Shown one piece after another: positions 31,458 to 42,087 of a stretch of DNA of 64,000 nt; the first letter of the stretch is position 1; the number at the start of each line of letters is the position of its first letter. The DNA lies in NCBI GenBank assembly GCA_951799405.1, contig OX637334.1, forward strand, positions 310,001-374,000, given 5' to 3'. Under the pieces are notes generated by a model. The model was not told the DNA's origin, made no database searches, and was given only the letters and a program-made list of their open reading frames with translations. This DNA is from Agapetus fuscipes (taxonomy: Eukaryota > Arthropoda > Insecta > Trichoptera > Glossosomatidae). The position numbers and the translations under genes are program-made.

Positions 31458-31640
31458 AAAAGGTATACATTTTTTTTTATTGGTTGCTAATGACGGCAGT
31501 CTCATACAAGACTGGCTTATGTTTGCCGAGAAAAAAAATCAAAATTCAAAAATGTTTCAACCTCATTGTGGAGTTGGAATATCCCACATAAGTTTTGTCC
31601 GAGTGACATCACAGGTGTATGTAAGAAGGGTTCTAAGAAA

Positions 31641-32462
31641 CCAAGAACAAAATACCTGCTAAAAAAAAATCCGGCTCTTTTATGCCGATTTCATTTTTAT
31701 AATATTTCTTGTAACTTATTTTATTATACCTACCAGTTAAAAAAAACCTTTAACAAAATTGTTTGTAATCGATTTGATAGCTGTTGGTAACACATCAGTG
31801 TTACCATGTTTCCTCAGAAAAAAATATTTTATCAAAATACATTCATAACCTATAAAAACGAACATAAAAAGCATAACAACTACAGTCGCGTCTTTTACTA
31901 TTTTATATTAGTCCTAAATACTGATTGTGCAAGAATCTGCTTCGTAATTTCATTTACCCGAGAGCGGCAAATAAAAATACGCGGGAAAATCATTTTCCCG
32001 GTTTCTTTTGTCAGTGTGGCGAACGGCAAAAAAATCACATCCATCGGGAAAATAAAGCAGGCACGTATGACGCTGGCAACTGAGAATGGGGGAAGGAAAG
32101 GCGGTGTGAAATGCCGGTAAAATAGGGAAGATAATATTGTAGTCACATTTGTATTGGTTAGGGTAGAATTGGCAAAATACTGTTAGGAAACCGTGATGGG
32201 AAATTTCTCGGAATCGGAGCTTTGTAACAGAAGGAATATAGCTTGAATATTCAGACTGATTAAAAGTTTGTGAAAGCCGATTATTTTTTGAAAGCTACTT
32301 ACGCAAAATACGATGTTGGTAAGTCTGAATCGCTTTAATATTTAGTAGAATGAATACAGTTTCGTTTAAAATACTTGGCAGAATAATCCCTTATTAAGTT
32401 GCTTTGAATCACCTTTTTTTGTGTTGATAAATCAGTGATGTTTCTAAAACTCAAACAGTGCT
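31641..32462. other. No gene or repeat recognised
   Basis: Overlapping ORFs on opposite strands at 31806-32146 lack recognisable domains and have no supporting context. Confidence 0.4.
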
Positions 32463-32772
32463 TGGACTGGTACGTAGTCCAGTGGCAACACTTCGGACTC
32501 GTAAATGGAAGGTTGTGGATTCAAATCCCGGTTGAGCACAATTTACCATCATACCATTTATAATTTCCAAATGTGCTCTTCGCTGGGTTGAAAAATTCAT
32601 AAACCTTTACCAAAGACCGGTCACTGAAAGTGGGTCCATCCAACCTTACAACTGGGTCTTGCTTGAGAATTGGCGCTTTCATCAGCGATGACCAAGCTCT
32701 TAGAGGGCTCTTGAGGTGTGATACACACAAAAACAGTGCTTACCAAATAAATCATCCTAATATTATTATTAT
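32463..32772 (+). mobile_element. SINE-C copy, tRNA head only
   Basis: GGACTGGTACGTAGTCCAGT, box B (GGATTCAAATCCC, degraded), body AAAGACCGGTCACTGAAAGT and tail CTCTTGAGGTGTGATACACA with (ATT)n. Confidence 0.85.
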
Positions 32773-32774
32773 TA

Positions 32775-32905
32775 GTGCTATTCACAAACCATGGCATAGA
32801 TAATGATGATCCACAGCTGATCTACGGATCATCGTTTTTTTGTATGAAAATTTGGTGTAGGCTGCGGATGAGCCATGGCTTTGCTGTTTGTAAATAACAC
32901 CGAAA
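32775..32905 (+). repeat. MITE-4 copy next to a SINE-C tail
   Basis: Starts AGTGCTATTCACAAACCATGG immediately after the SINE-C (ATT)n and contains CTACGGATCATCGTTTTTTT, ATGAGCCATGGCTTTGCTG and AATAACACC. The juxtaposition suggests the SINE inserted at its edge. Confidence 0.65.
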
Positions 32906-32908
32906 GAA

Positions 32909-33100
32909 TTATATATTTTTTTCAGTTTTAGAAAAAAAAGTTCCAAACAATATTAAAAAAATATTATCTAGAGTTTCGGCAGTAAAATTGTAAAAGTTCA
33001 TATTTATAAATTTAATTAAAATTCCATTTTTGTTATCTTTTTTTCGAAACTGGTTGTGTACAAAATATACACAAAAATTGAATTTTAACAAAATAATTCT
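32909..33100 (-). pseudogene. PLE-2-like 5' end fragment
   Basis: A minus-strand ORF contains MNFYNFTAETLDNI, close to MNFHEVTAKNLDNI at 54.1 kb, MNFHEVTAENLDNI at 47.1 kb and, more distantly, the PLE-1 start MEFHNVSPKQFEKL. Such recurring N-termini next to GAAACTGG/GTGTAC terminal sequence mark the 5' coding start of a PLE. No reverse transcriptase follows. Confidence 0.6.
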
Positions 33101-33455
33101 TTATCTAAAAGTATTTATTGTAATCCTACTTAAATACGGAACGAGCGCTTTTAAGTTCATATAGATCCCACCTTGTTGTTTTTAATCCACTTATACGGCT
33201 GTTAAAGGCGCTTATTCTGCACAATATTAACGTTTAAACTACATAATATGCCTCGTTTAAATACGTCTTGTTTTTATTCTTGAAAAACCTTCAAGAACTA
33301 GTCACTCTAACACGTATTTATTTTATTACATAATATATGTCGACATATTATAATGAATTGAAACAAAAATAAGGATCACGTAACTAAATAAGCCATTGTT
33401 AGGAAACTACAAAACCAAATATGCTCATTGAAACATATTTCTTTATCTTCTTATT
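33101..33455. other. No gene or repeat recognised
   Basis: AT-rich unique sequence. Confidence 0.4.
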
Positions 33456-33457
33456 TT

Positions 33458-33725
33458 AGTATATGGAAGGTTGTGGGTTCGAATCCTGGCGGAGCCCAAA
33501 AATATACCAATTACATTTTCAAATGCGCTCTTCGCTTGCTGAAAAATTCATATAGTACATTTACCAAAGACCGGTCACTAAAGGTCCATCCAGCCTTACA
33601 CCAACTTGGTCTTGCTTGAGAATGGGCGCTTTCTACATCGACGACCAAGCTCGCAGAGGGCTATTGAAGTGTGATACACACAAAAACAGCGCTCACCAAA
33701 TAAATCAACCCAATATTATTATTCA
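33458..33725 (+). mobile_element. SINE-C copy, 5'-truncated in the tRNA head
   Basis: Begins inside the head (ATATGGAAGGTTGTGGGTTC) with box B GGGTTCGAATCCTGG intact. Box A is absent. Tail CTATTGAAGTGTGATACACA with (ATT)n. Confidence 0.85.
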
Positions 33726-33960
33726 GTGTTTTGTAGGGAATTCCCAAAGCGAAACTAAGTTCCTAATGATGTGAAACCTTCACCAAACATCCCTATTAGT
33801 GTTGCCAGATAGTCGCACGTCTCGGAAGCACGGTGTTGCCAGGAAATCGAATCAAAGGCAGAAGCATGGAAAGCGGAAGGCGCAGGTAGGCGGAGGTTAA
33901 CGGGGAATAGATACAGAAGCGTAACTGCGAAATAGGGAGCATGGTAAAATACACGCAACG
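33726..33960. other. No repeat recognised
   Basis: A 67-codon minus-strand ORF (33755-33958) lacks motifs. The stretch is purine-rich (GGCAGAAGCATGGAAAGCGG). Confidence 0.35.
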
Positions 33961-33962
33961 CA

Positions 33963-34237
33963 ACTAAGCTACATATGTAGTGTAACTTCTTGCCGCGTTA
34001 TCCCTAAAAGGTTTCGCATGTGTCGAGTGGAACGTACTTATTTTTACAGGTAAAGAGGCCGGCCTTTCGCGCATCATTTCAGTTCAAGTGGGAGTTTCTT
34101 AGCTCGCGAGTGAGTTAGTATTCATTTCTTGTGAAGGCTGAGTAAACCTGGCCAGTATTTTATTTTGGCGGTGGGATTCGAAACCGAGCTCACGGTATGG
34201 AATGCACGCACTCTACCAACTGAGCTATCGACCGAAC
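33963..34237 (-). mobile_element. SINE-B copy
   Basis: Minus strand: TCGGTCGATAGCTCAGTTGG, box B (GGTTTCGAATCCC) and a body with a ~25-bp deletion after box B. Tail GTAGCTTAGTTGCGTTGCGT. Confidence 0.85.
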
Positions 34238-34329
34238 ATACACAGTTAGGAGGATAATAAAACGAGCGCCGGAAAAAAATACTTTTTTTTAAAAGTTCAG
34301 TTGTACTGTGTCTAATTTTTTAGTATGAG

Positions 34330-34552
34330 TATATCCCTTGACTTATAGGTTGGTATGAGGCTGACAACCCATACTGTAAGAAATGGTTCACTTTGCCAAT
34401 GTCACCCCTGCCTCAGGGAAGGTCGACAAGAGTTGGAGAGCGGCTATGTTCATTTAAGGTTGTGATTTTAATTTGAAATTGTCTGTTTGTGGGCATACAT
34501 TTAATATGAATTTTAATGTTAAAACGTATCTTTGCAACTCAGATTATAGATT
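34330..34552 (+). repeat. SINE-A copy
   Basis: Starts CCCTTGACTTATAGGTTGGT. The middle of the 3' half (CACATGCGGCATGTG region) is deleted. Ends TATCTTTGCAACTCAGATTA. Confidence 0.85.
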
Positions 34553-34901
34553 ATAAATAAACCCAGAAGTACAAACATTAAAAAATGACTTCATTGTTAA
34601 GATTATCACATAATAACATTAGTGCATGTTCTACATTCTAGCTTTCATATAGACAAGGTGTTTGGCATCGAAGGGAGCGAGAAGGACAAAAAGGAACCAG
34701 TGACGTGAACAAACAGGGGGAACCAGAAGGACTGGAGAAAAGAAATCTGTAGTAGCCTTGGGGAAAAGCTACAACCCTACAAAGCAGCATACTTGTATGT
34801 ACTTGGTACAACAAAACAGACCAAGTGTAGGGTAACCAGAGGGCGCTTTTGAAAAGAAACGGTCTGTTCTTAATGTATAGAAATTTAATGTAGAATAGAT
34901 A
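34553..34901. other. No gene or repeat recognised
   Basis: Contains a purine-rich stretch (about 34670-34760). No coding signal. Confidence 0.35.
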
Positions 34902-35460
34902 ATAGACCGGTTAGTTGGTAAAGTGCCTGCATTCCATGCTGACAGCTCGGGTTCGAGTTCCACCGAGGCGAGGGTGTCAGAAATGATTTCACATTTCGGT
35001 GCTTATTTCTAATCAAAGTTGCAGAGATATGTAAAAATAGGGATTCATGTTATATGTGTTCTCACAAGCAGACACGTATACGGTCGCGCTTGCACATGCC
35101 GTGTGTGAACCTACGACATAAAAACCCAAATCTCAAATGAGCATCCACCCTGCAACTCTTGCCAACCATCTTTGAAACAAGGGTGCCACTGAAAAGTGAA
35201 CCAGTTTTTACAGTATGGGTGGTCCGCCGCATACCAACCTATAAGTCGAAACCCAAAATAAAAACCGTCAAGGTTTACTCAGCTTTGTAAAAAAATTAAT
35301 ACCAGCCCCCTCGGGAGCTGGTAAACCTTCGCTTCAACTTAGGTGGTTGGCGTAAGGCCGGTCTCCTTACCTGTAAAAATAAAAGGTTCCACTCTCCAAA
35401 TGCTCAGACCTTCGGGAATAACGCAGCACGAAGTTGCATTACATAATATGTACTATTGGT
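34902..35460 (+). mobile_element. SINE-B copy split by a SINE-A
   Basis: The 5' part (GACCGGTTAGTTGGTAAAGT, box B GGGTTCGAGTTCC, AATGATTTCACATTTCGGTG) ends at about 35010. The 3' part resumes at about 35247 (AACCCAAAATAAAAACCGTC) and runs to the AACGCAGCACGAAGTTGCAT tail. The order matches the intact SINE-B copies. Confidence 0.85.
35011..35246 (-). repeat. SINE-A inserted in SINE-B
   Basis: A minus-strand copy from CTTATAGGTTGGTATGCGGC to TTGCAACTTTGATTA. It lies inside a SINE-B body, so this SINE-A is the younger of the two. Confidence 0.85.
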
Positions 35461-35464
35461 CGCG

Positions 35465-35526
35465 TTGAGTTAGCCTCTGATGATGGACGGATAAAGTCCG
35501 AAAGCGCTTAGGCCTTGTTAACTCAA
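35465..35526 (+). ncRNA. Orphan type I hammerhead-like ribozyme fold
   Basis: Outer stem TTGAGTTA (35465-35472) pairs perfectly with TAACTCAA (35519-35526). The inner part of stem I is GCCT (35473-35476) with AGGC (35510-35513). Core CTGATGA (35477-35483) is followed by T, stem II GGAC/GTCC (loop GGATAAA), GAAA (35500-35503), a 2-bp stem III (A-U, G-C, loop CG) and U17 at 35509. Predicted cleavage lies between 35509 and 35510. It matches the conserved hammerhead residues CUGANGA, GAAA and NUH, with one extra U after the core. No PLE coding sequence is adjacent; an A tract follows at about 35551-35568. Confidence 0.7.
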
Positions 35527-35568
35527 ATAAGTGAAAATAAAACCATGTTTTAAAAAAAAAAAAAAAAA

Positions 35569-35948
35569 ATTCAATTAAAAGGAATTTTCACTAACTCTAG
35601 AAAATTTAAAAAAAACTGATCTGTTAACGAGAGGGTCCACATTTCCAGTCACCCTATTCGCTGTGAGGGTGGAGAGCAAACCTTGTTAGGGATGGAATAT
35701 AGCTTTGAATGTGCGTATTATATTATTTATAACCGAACAAGGAAGACACGGGCTTTCAGCGGAGACCTCTACGAAATGAAATCCTGAAAATAGAACCAGG
35801 GGTCGGGGGCAACAGAAATCTCTGTTGTGATAAAATAAACTTATATTTAAATCCTTTAATAAAGTAATAAAAACAAAGATTTCTAAGGACAATATATGAT
35901 AGTGTATAGTCTTAGTTGAAATGATGTGTTTTTCATTTAAAATTAATA
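35569..35948. other. No gene or repeat recognised
   Basis: The minus-strand ORF at 35686-35991 overlaps a SINE-A and has no recognisable domain. Confidence 0.4.
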
Positions 35949-35949
35949 T

Positions 35950-36152
35950 TATTTGCATGCGCGCAACAAACACGTGTAAGTTCAAGCTCACAAATGCTGC
36001 ATGTGTACTGACGAATTAAAATCTCAAATGGATATAAGCCCTGAAGCTTTTGCCAACCTTCCCTGAAACAGGGTGATAGTGAAACATTCCAAAGTGAAGC
36101 ATTTTTTACAGTTTGGGCGGTCAGCCTTGTACTAACCTATAAGTCAAGGAAT
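35950..36152 (-). repeat. SINE-A copy (diverged)
   Basis: Minus strand: CTTGACTTATAGGTTAGTAC, GCCCAAACTGTAAAAAATGC, AGCATTTGTGAGCTTGAACT. The tail repeats are missing. Confidence 0.75.
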
Positions 36153-36186
36153 TCAGCAGTGATTCAGAATTTCAGACAATGGACAC

Positions 36187-36398
36187 TAATCTAAATCTAA
36201 GTTGCAAAGATATGCAGACACGCATAATTTCGCGCTCACACATGCCGCATGTGAACCTACAATTTAAAAACCCAATCTCAAATGAACATAAGCCCTGCAA
36301 CTCTTGCCGACCTTCCCTGAAACAGGGGTGACATTGGCAAAGTGAACCATTTTTTACAGTATGGGTGGTCAACCTCATACCAACCTATAAGTTAAGGA
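36187..36398 (-). repeat. SINE-A copy
   Basis: Minus strand: CTTAACTTATAGGTTGGTAT through to CTTTGCAACTTAGATTTAGA. It has a ~35-bp deletion just before the tail. Confidence 0.85.
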
Positions 36399-37262
36399 AA
36401 ATAAGTTAAGGACTCTGACTGAAAAATTCCATACAAAACAAAACTTGAGATCACACAGTTGAGTCGCTTAGGAAAAGGAAACTTAACATTTTTTTATTGG
36501 TTACTAAGGACAAAAATCAAAAAGATGTGTGACATGTGCCTGCCAAAAAAAAACTATTTTTTTCCATTGATTCCATTATTAGGTAGAACATAAGCCTCCT
36601 TATTTATAAAAAAAAAGTGAAATTTATAATCTGGTTTAAAGGTCAGTTTTTTCGTACAAAAAAAAATGTATTTTTAAACCTGATTTTCGGTACAACAAAC
36701 CTAATGAATAGTCATTTTCGAAGCGGCCTACTTTTTTGTGTCATTAAAATTTAAAACAAAATGTACGTGAAGTTGATAAATAATTCTGTTTGTATTTAAA
36801 GAATAATAATATATTAAATGCATGAGATAGTTTATACAGAAATTGGGTCAATTCTCGACTAGTACATGGCAGCGAGAATACATAATAAAAGTTTAAACCT
36901 ATATACTGGGGCATGTACACATAAAACGGCTTTAAAATGAAAGCATCTAATTTATAAAAGACTTTAAAGTGGTCGCAGCCTCAGTTGCTGGATGAGGAAA
37001 ATAAACATTTTCTCCATTTTGGATCCGGGAGAGAAAAATTGGACTCATTATGAAGGAAAGCTGTCGCCATCTTGACGTATATTAAATAAAAATAATGTTT
37101 ACCCGTTAACTATAACAAGTCTACTAAAGGTCGGTATTTTCAACAAGAGCAAATGTGACTTTAAACTGATAAAAAAAACTATCCACATGATTGATATAAG
37201 TGCGTCCTTATCATTCAGTATAAAGTCGCTATGTTTACGTTGAAAATACCGGGTGTTAGCTA
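36399..37262. other. No gene or repeat recognised
   Basis: Contains a REP-1-like scrap (TTATTGGTTACTAAGGACAA, about 36494-36513). Otherwise unassigned AT-rich sequence. Confidence 0.4.
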
Positions 37263-37264
37263 CG

Positions 37265-37552
37265 CAAATAGCGTAACTACATACCGTGGTCGCATGTGGC
37301 GAGTGGAAATTATTTATTTTCACAGGTAAGGGTCCTTACGCTTACCACGACAGTCGACGTGGGGGTTTCCCAGCTCTTGAGGGGGCTGGTATTCATTGCT
37401 TTTGAAGGCTGAGTAAACTTTGCCGGTATTTTTATTTTTGGATATGAAAGAAACACTGAAACGGGCAATCATTTCTGACACCCTCGGTGGGATTCTAACA
37501 CGAACCCTCGGCTTGGAATGCGAGCATCAACTGAGCTATCGACCAGATTGTA
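37265..37552 (-). mobile_element. SINE-B copy
   Basis: Minus strand: TGGTCGATAGCTCAGTTGAT with a 10-bp deletion in the anticodon region, box B (GTTAGAATCCC), body intact. The 3' terminal tail is missing. Confidence 0.85.
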
Positions 37553-37734
37553 ATATTTGTAAAATAAATATGAATCAAAAAATATGAAAAAACAATATAT
37601 TTATTCTTCAAAAGTTTTAAGCTAGTGAGTACCTCCTAAGATAAATTTTCACTGGAGTTGAGGCCGTTTGACATACATAAAATTAAATTGTACTAATCAA
37701 TCACACTTCCCGGATTTTCGACAAACCGTTTAAG

Positions 37735-37892
37735 GAGAACTTACGTTATTCTCGACGTCAAAAGAGAGCCTTCGAAGATGTTGGCTACAACGCCAACAAA
37801 ACGTAGAGTTTTCAATGGTTTTATCTTGTCAATTTTGTAACAGTGTCTTCTTAAAAACGACGTAAGCAAGTCGAAAGGACTTGAGTAGTTAA
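37735..37892 (+). repeat. Possible PLE end with decayed hammerhead-like motif
   Basis: 37853-37892 contains CGACGTAAGCAAGTCGAAAG, the same stem II/GAAA segment as 9128-9176 (minus strand), but the CUGANGA core reads CUUAAAAAC. Upstream reading frames are broken. I infer a dead PLE-derived terminus. Confidence 0.4.
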
Positions 37893-38342
37893 TGCTCAAT
37901 TTGTTAAAATAAAACTCGCAATTTTTTTTGTAAATAAGTACCTTTTCATAAAACGTAAAGAATAGTGTAAGTTCTCCTACAACGGTTCACCAAAAATCTA
38001 CAAACTTCAATTAATTTCAATTTGTAAAAATGAGTTATTTATTTTTATTTTGAATAAGTTTATCCACAATCATTACCTCCATTACATTTTAAACTAATGT
38101 TCAAGAACAAATTTCACAGAGTGAGTTGGTTTAGAGTATAAGTAATTATTAATTGCAAAGTTGCCAAGCTTAAGAAATTGTTTCACCTCACAAGATAAAT
38201 GATTCAGTGAACGAGTATACGAACCGTATTTACAGCCAGTACCTATGTACTGTACTTGAAATGTTTGGCCTTAATTGATGTAAGAATAACACAAGATGAG
38301 CCTTGTTTGTAGGTCTAAATTCTAACTAAATAATTTCACTTC
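37893..38342. other. No gene or repeat recognised
   Basis: AT-rich unique sequence. Confidence 0.4.
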
Positions 38343-38495
38343 CAACAGACTGAGAACGTGTCTAAGAACCATTGACAGAAAGATACAGTGAATCAGTCTT
38401 AGGGACAGGGTTCCCTACCAAGAGATCCTCAGATACACTGGTTTCCTCGATGTCAAAGCGTGACCTGTTTAAAGTTACGCTGGGAAGGTCATGTT
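38343..38495 (+). pseudogene. LINE-like C-terminal fossil
   Basis: Frames with stops give RTCLRTIDRKIQ, SLRDRVPYQEILRYTGFLDV and a shifted LRWEGHVE-like end. This resembles the conserved segment after the reverse transcriptase in some LINEs (R-x-L-x-x-I, D-R-x-x-x-x-E-I-L, W-x-G-H). At least two stops and one frameshift. Confidence 0.5.
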
Positions 38496-39425
38496 GAAGC
38501 AATTGAAATTTATTAAAATAAAAATTTTAACAGAAAGGAAGAGGGCTTGAAATTAAACAAAACTTAATTGAGTACAATTGAAGTTGTGACAGAGGGTAGT
38601 TTGAACAATTAAGCCACGCCCCCTTTAGAATTTACTAACAAAAAGACGCCGCCTTTCGATCAGACCTCAGAAGTGAGCAAAGCTCCGAAGGAGTCACCCA
38701 CAGAGGAGACGAAACGTATGAAAGTCTTCAAGAAGTATCAAGAAAGAAGAAAAAAAGAAAAAAAGCTAAAATATGGACCACGGTCAAAACCCGGAACTAA
38801 AAAATCAAGCATCTGAGTCCAGCCGTGAAAGCCTAAAAATAACTTATCTAGAGTCCCACACAACACTTCAGAAGTCTACAGATGCTTTAGTATGCAAGAA
38901 TATTGCCGTTCTTTCCAGTAACTGATATTAAATTTATGTGAGACGCCGCGCCGTATCTAGAAATTATTTGAGCTTTATATCAGAGTTTGCATCACACTTT
39001 TGGTTGATGAACAAGTACATACATAATGTATGAAGTACAATATTATTACATGGAATCATGTTCTGGAAATTCATCGGAAACCAGGTTATAATTGAATAAC
39101 TATAATGTATGATCATTGCTGGTGCTCGTGTAATGTAATACTGAATTTGAAACAATGTATGATGGTAGTTTATTTATGAAGATTAAGTGCCTTAGTATTA
39201 CGCTTTCCGAATTAAATTAATACTTATTATCATGTGGAAGTGTATGTACTTGTATGTAAAATTAAATATCGTCAAAGTAAACTTAAGAGAACAGAAATAG
39301 GCTCTTAAAAACTTCAAATAAAATCATCTAGATACTTTTATAATTAAAAAAACTTCAGATAAAAAATCAGCTGTTGATACGCTACCATGTTTTATTCCGT
39401 CTCATCTTTAAATAAATACGGTAAA
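38496..39425. other. No gene recognised
   Basis: 38640-38780 may still belong to the LINE fossil (CCTCAGAAGTGAGCAAAGCT, GAGGAGACGAAACG) but no frame is convincing. The rest is unassigned. Confidence 0.35.
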
Positions 39426-39632
39426 ATCTATCGACGGCCGTTAAGACTTCCACCCCAGAAAGGCTAAAAACTGTGATGCATGGACGGTGTTAACGCAGAT
39501 GTAGCCAATGCAGTCATTCGTAGCTGAAGAGCAAAGACGAGTGTGAAAGAGAATCCTGGATTAAGCCAAGGCTCAGCCAAGGCTCAGCCAAGGCTCACCC
39601 AGGGCTGTCCAGCTTATGATGATGATGATGCT
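39426..39632 (+). repeat. Probable LINE 3' end with short tandem repeat
   Basis: Contains CTTCCACCCCAGAAAGGCTA, then three CCAAGGCTCAG units (about 39569-39602), then ATGATGATGATG. A GAT repeat after LINE-like sequence fits a LINE 3' end. Frames are broken. Confidence 0.45.
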
Positions 39633-40274
39633 TTCAACATGAAATACAGGCTACACATTTTCTAATGCACAGAAACGCAATACGGCATCATCAGTGATGC
39701 AAAATATTTTTAAAAAATGCAAAAAAATCTACACGTTGCATGTGCACTTTGGCGGTATTTTTTCAGCAAAACACTCAGGTTTTTTCACACAGGCTTTGCT
39801 GAAATTCAGGCCTGAAAGTTGCGAGAGCCGGATGGAGAAAAAACCCAGAGCGCATGCGCTAAATGCGGCTAGATATGGCAGAGTCTAATTCGTTCCGGCG
39901 TTTGGCGTGGTGATGAGAACTAAAGACAATAGCTCAACACTCGGCAATCTTGAGTGGCATTCTTTCCAGTCATTTTATTATTTTATTTAAGCCACCATTC
40001 TTCTCTCTTGTGATGCGAAAGATCAGCTGTTTTTTTTTTCATATTTTGTGTGGTCAGCCTGGTAGATGCTGGCCATCTGACTTACGAAAACAATGATTCG
40101 AGTAATCCTTTTCTCACTTATGTGGCATACATGCACCCAATAAAATCGTCTTCTGTACCTTTTTATTTGACGATGCCCTCCTGAAAAATTTCGTTGCGAA
40201 TATTTTTTGCCATGAGACCCCAAGTTTAGAAAGCTATTAGGATTGAGCAACATTTTATTACGTAAGATTCTTTT
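39633..40274. other. No gene or repeat recognised
   Basis: Short ORFs at 39694-39888 (plus) and 40023-40298 (minus) have no motifs. Confidence 0.4.
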
Positions 40275-40530
40275 TTTTCTTTTGTTGTGAATAGACAATT
40301 CACCACCTTATTTAGCCTGTCCAGAAACAGGTATTTAAGTCATCAATTAATTATTCATTCTTTAATATTTTAATGAATCATTAGTTAATAATTACCCAAT
40401 GACGTATGTTGAACCAGGGTCAAAGTTATTGTCGATGGGACATGACGCAGGAAGGACTCGAAATTGCGATTATCTCAATTACGCAAATTTGAGCGCCGCC
40501 GCCTTATACTCTCGTCCATACCAGCGACGT
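40275..40530 (-). repeat. SINE-D copy
   Basis: Plus-strand landmarks: AATTCACCACCTTATTTAGCC, CCAGAAACAGGTATTTAAGT, TTAATAATTACCCAATGACG, GTTGAACCAGGGTCAAAGTT, then a tRNA-like head on the minus strand (box B GATTTCGAGTCC-like). It matches 57075-57338 in the same order. Confidence 0.7.
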
Positions 40531-41132
40531 ATATCTATGTAGCAACGACGGTATGATGCGTAGAGACACGCAAAGCTGTCACTCACGGGCGATGGTCTGT
40601 AGGGAAAGTAATGGATGCAAATATATGCAAACTGGAGACCTTTTTGGCAGCTGCCTTCAGGCTATGAGCTCATATATGGAAGAAGCGGAGGTGAGGGTGT
40701 GATCTCCCAGCCTGTGGTCCTGCCTGGCAGAGATGATGCAGGGAACTCGTTATCATTCTTCTGAAAGATCGCCATGAATATTTTGTAGGAGTAATGAAAG
40801 CTCAGGCTAACTAAACTAAAACCAAGATTCTGAGAGTACACATTCCTGCAGAAATTTCCCTGATTTGTAACTAAAAAAAAGTTTTAAGCGTTTCACTGAT
40901 ATCTACGATGAACATCATCGGACGCGATCTGATTTGAAAGATGCAACGCAACTGAAAGCTTCATTAAGAAAATAGAAAAATAGCGTCAAAAAAATAGCCT
41001 ATAAAAGGCTAAATCTCAAAATTGCCACGGTTTTTTCCATATTTTCACCGCTTTTCGACTGATAGGTTTTCCCTGTTCTAGTAATAAATATACTTTTTTT
41101 TAATTTTATGTGAAGGTTTAAGTATTGATTGA
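40531..41132. other. No gene or repeat recognised
   Basis: 40600-40760 is less AT-rich than its surroundings but I recognise no domain in any frame. Confidence 0.35.
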
Positions 41133-41134
41133 CA

Positions 41135-41285
41135 CAATTACAAACAACGCGACACATATGCAACTTCTTACCGCGTTTTACGAAAGGGTCGCATCTAACG
41201 AGTAAAACCTATTGATTTTTACAGGTAAGGGGGCTGGGGTTACGCCAACCACTTCACTTGAAATGAGGATTTCCCTTCCATGGGT
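41135..41285 (-). mobile_element. SINE-B 3' half
   Basis: Minus strand: from the GGGAAATCCTCATTTCAAGT region through CCCCCTTACCTGTAAAAATC to GGTAAGAAGTTGCATATGTG. The tRNA-like head is absent. Confidence 0.8.
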
Positions 41286-41371
41286 GTCATGACTTGAAGC
41301 GAATCTAACAGATCACCTTCAGTGTAAAAAAGAACACAGTAACATATAGTTAAACTTATATATTGATACCT

Positions 41372-41605
41372 TAAAGGTTAAACACATGGATTACTCAGAT
41401 AAATGCACCTTTTTTCCTCGTTTCTACGAGAGAAAACACTACAAAGGTATAAAAATCCTGTAGTTAAGAAGTACATCATGAGTTACTATGTAATACATAA
41501 CTTACTATGAGAAGTTACACCCAATACAATGTTTTATCCACGATTTTTCACATCTCTGAATCAACACCAATGAGACCCAATTTTACCTTGAAGTTATCGA
41601 TATTA
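41372..41605. mobile_element. MITE-3 copy
   Basis: The left end TTGATACCTTAAAGGTTAAA and right end TTTTACCTTGAAGTTATCGA form inverted repeats. The internal motifs TCTACGAGAGAAAACACTAC and CTATGAGAAGTTACACCCAA match the copy at 17.1 kb. Confidence 0.8.
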
Positions 41606-42087
41606 TTTCTGTATTTCTACATTTTTTAAATCATTTTTAAAACCTCGATGTAGCGTGTTGCCAACCATAAAAAATATCCCCTCCAGTTTATAAAAAAAAG
41701 GTCATAATTTATCATAAGAGAGAGAGACTCGCCACCGACGCTGACAAGCTGACGGTGGGAGCTCTCCGTAAAAGATTTATTTTTGAAGAGTTATTAATAC
41801 GTAATTGAGGTTTTCTGCGTGACAAGGGGAGGGCCAAAAACTGTCTTAATCTAAAAGTGTAATTTGTGTATCGTTGTGTGTCTTAAATAAGTCTATAAAT
41901 AATTTTTGCTTTGGTATCAAACTGCAAGTAGGTGCCGAAGCGTGCATTATTGAATTGTCATCGTGAGAGGATAATAATAATTGCCTGTGCGTAATCGGTA
42001 CCTAACTCCTACTCCCAGCTTGTGTGTGTGTGTGCGTTGCTGTGCGGTGTGACATCGGAGCCGCTGTGTGTGTGTGAGTGAGCGTAT

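Larger units (their letters stand above)
31075..31640 (+). repeat. REP-1 copy interrupted by a PLE end
   Basis: The left part (TTGTGTCGTCACCCGGCTGC, TAGAGAAAAGGTATAC) and right part (TTGGTTGCTAATGACGGCAG to AAAATGTTTCAACCTCATTG) match the uninterrupted copy at 21962-22148. The break at 31147-31457 contains PLE-1 terminal sequence flanked by AAAAGGTATAC on each side. Confidence 0.75.

Noticed and set aside
31806..32146. Overlapping 104- and 82-codon ORFs on opposite strands
   Set aside because: Neither has a recognisable motif, and ORFs of this size arise by chance in this much sequence.
36172..36378. A recurring small ORF (MRLTTHTVKNGSLCQCHPCF-like) present at many loci
   Set aside because: It coincides exactly with SINE-A copies (plus or minus strand) and recurs because the SINE does. 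Frame and stop vary between copies, with no sign of protein-level selection.
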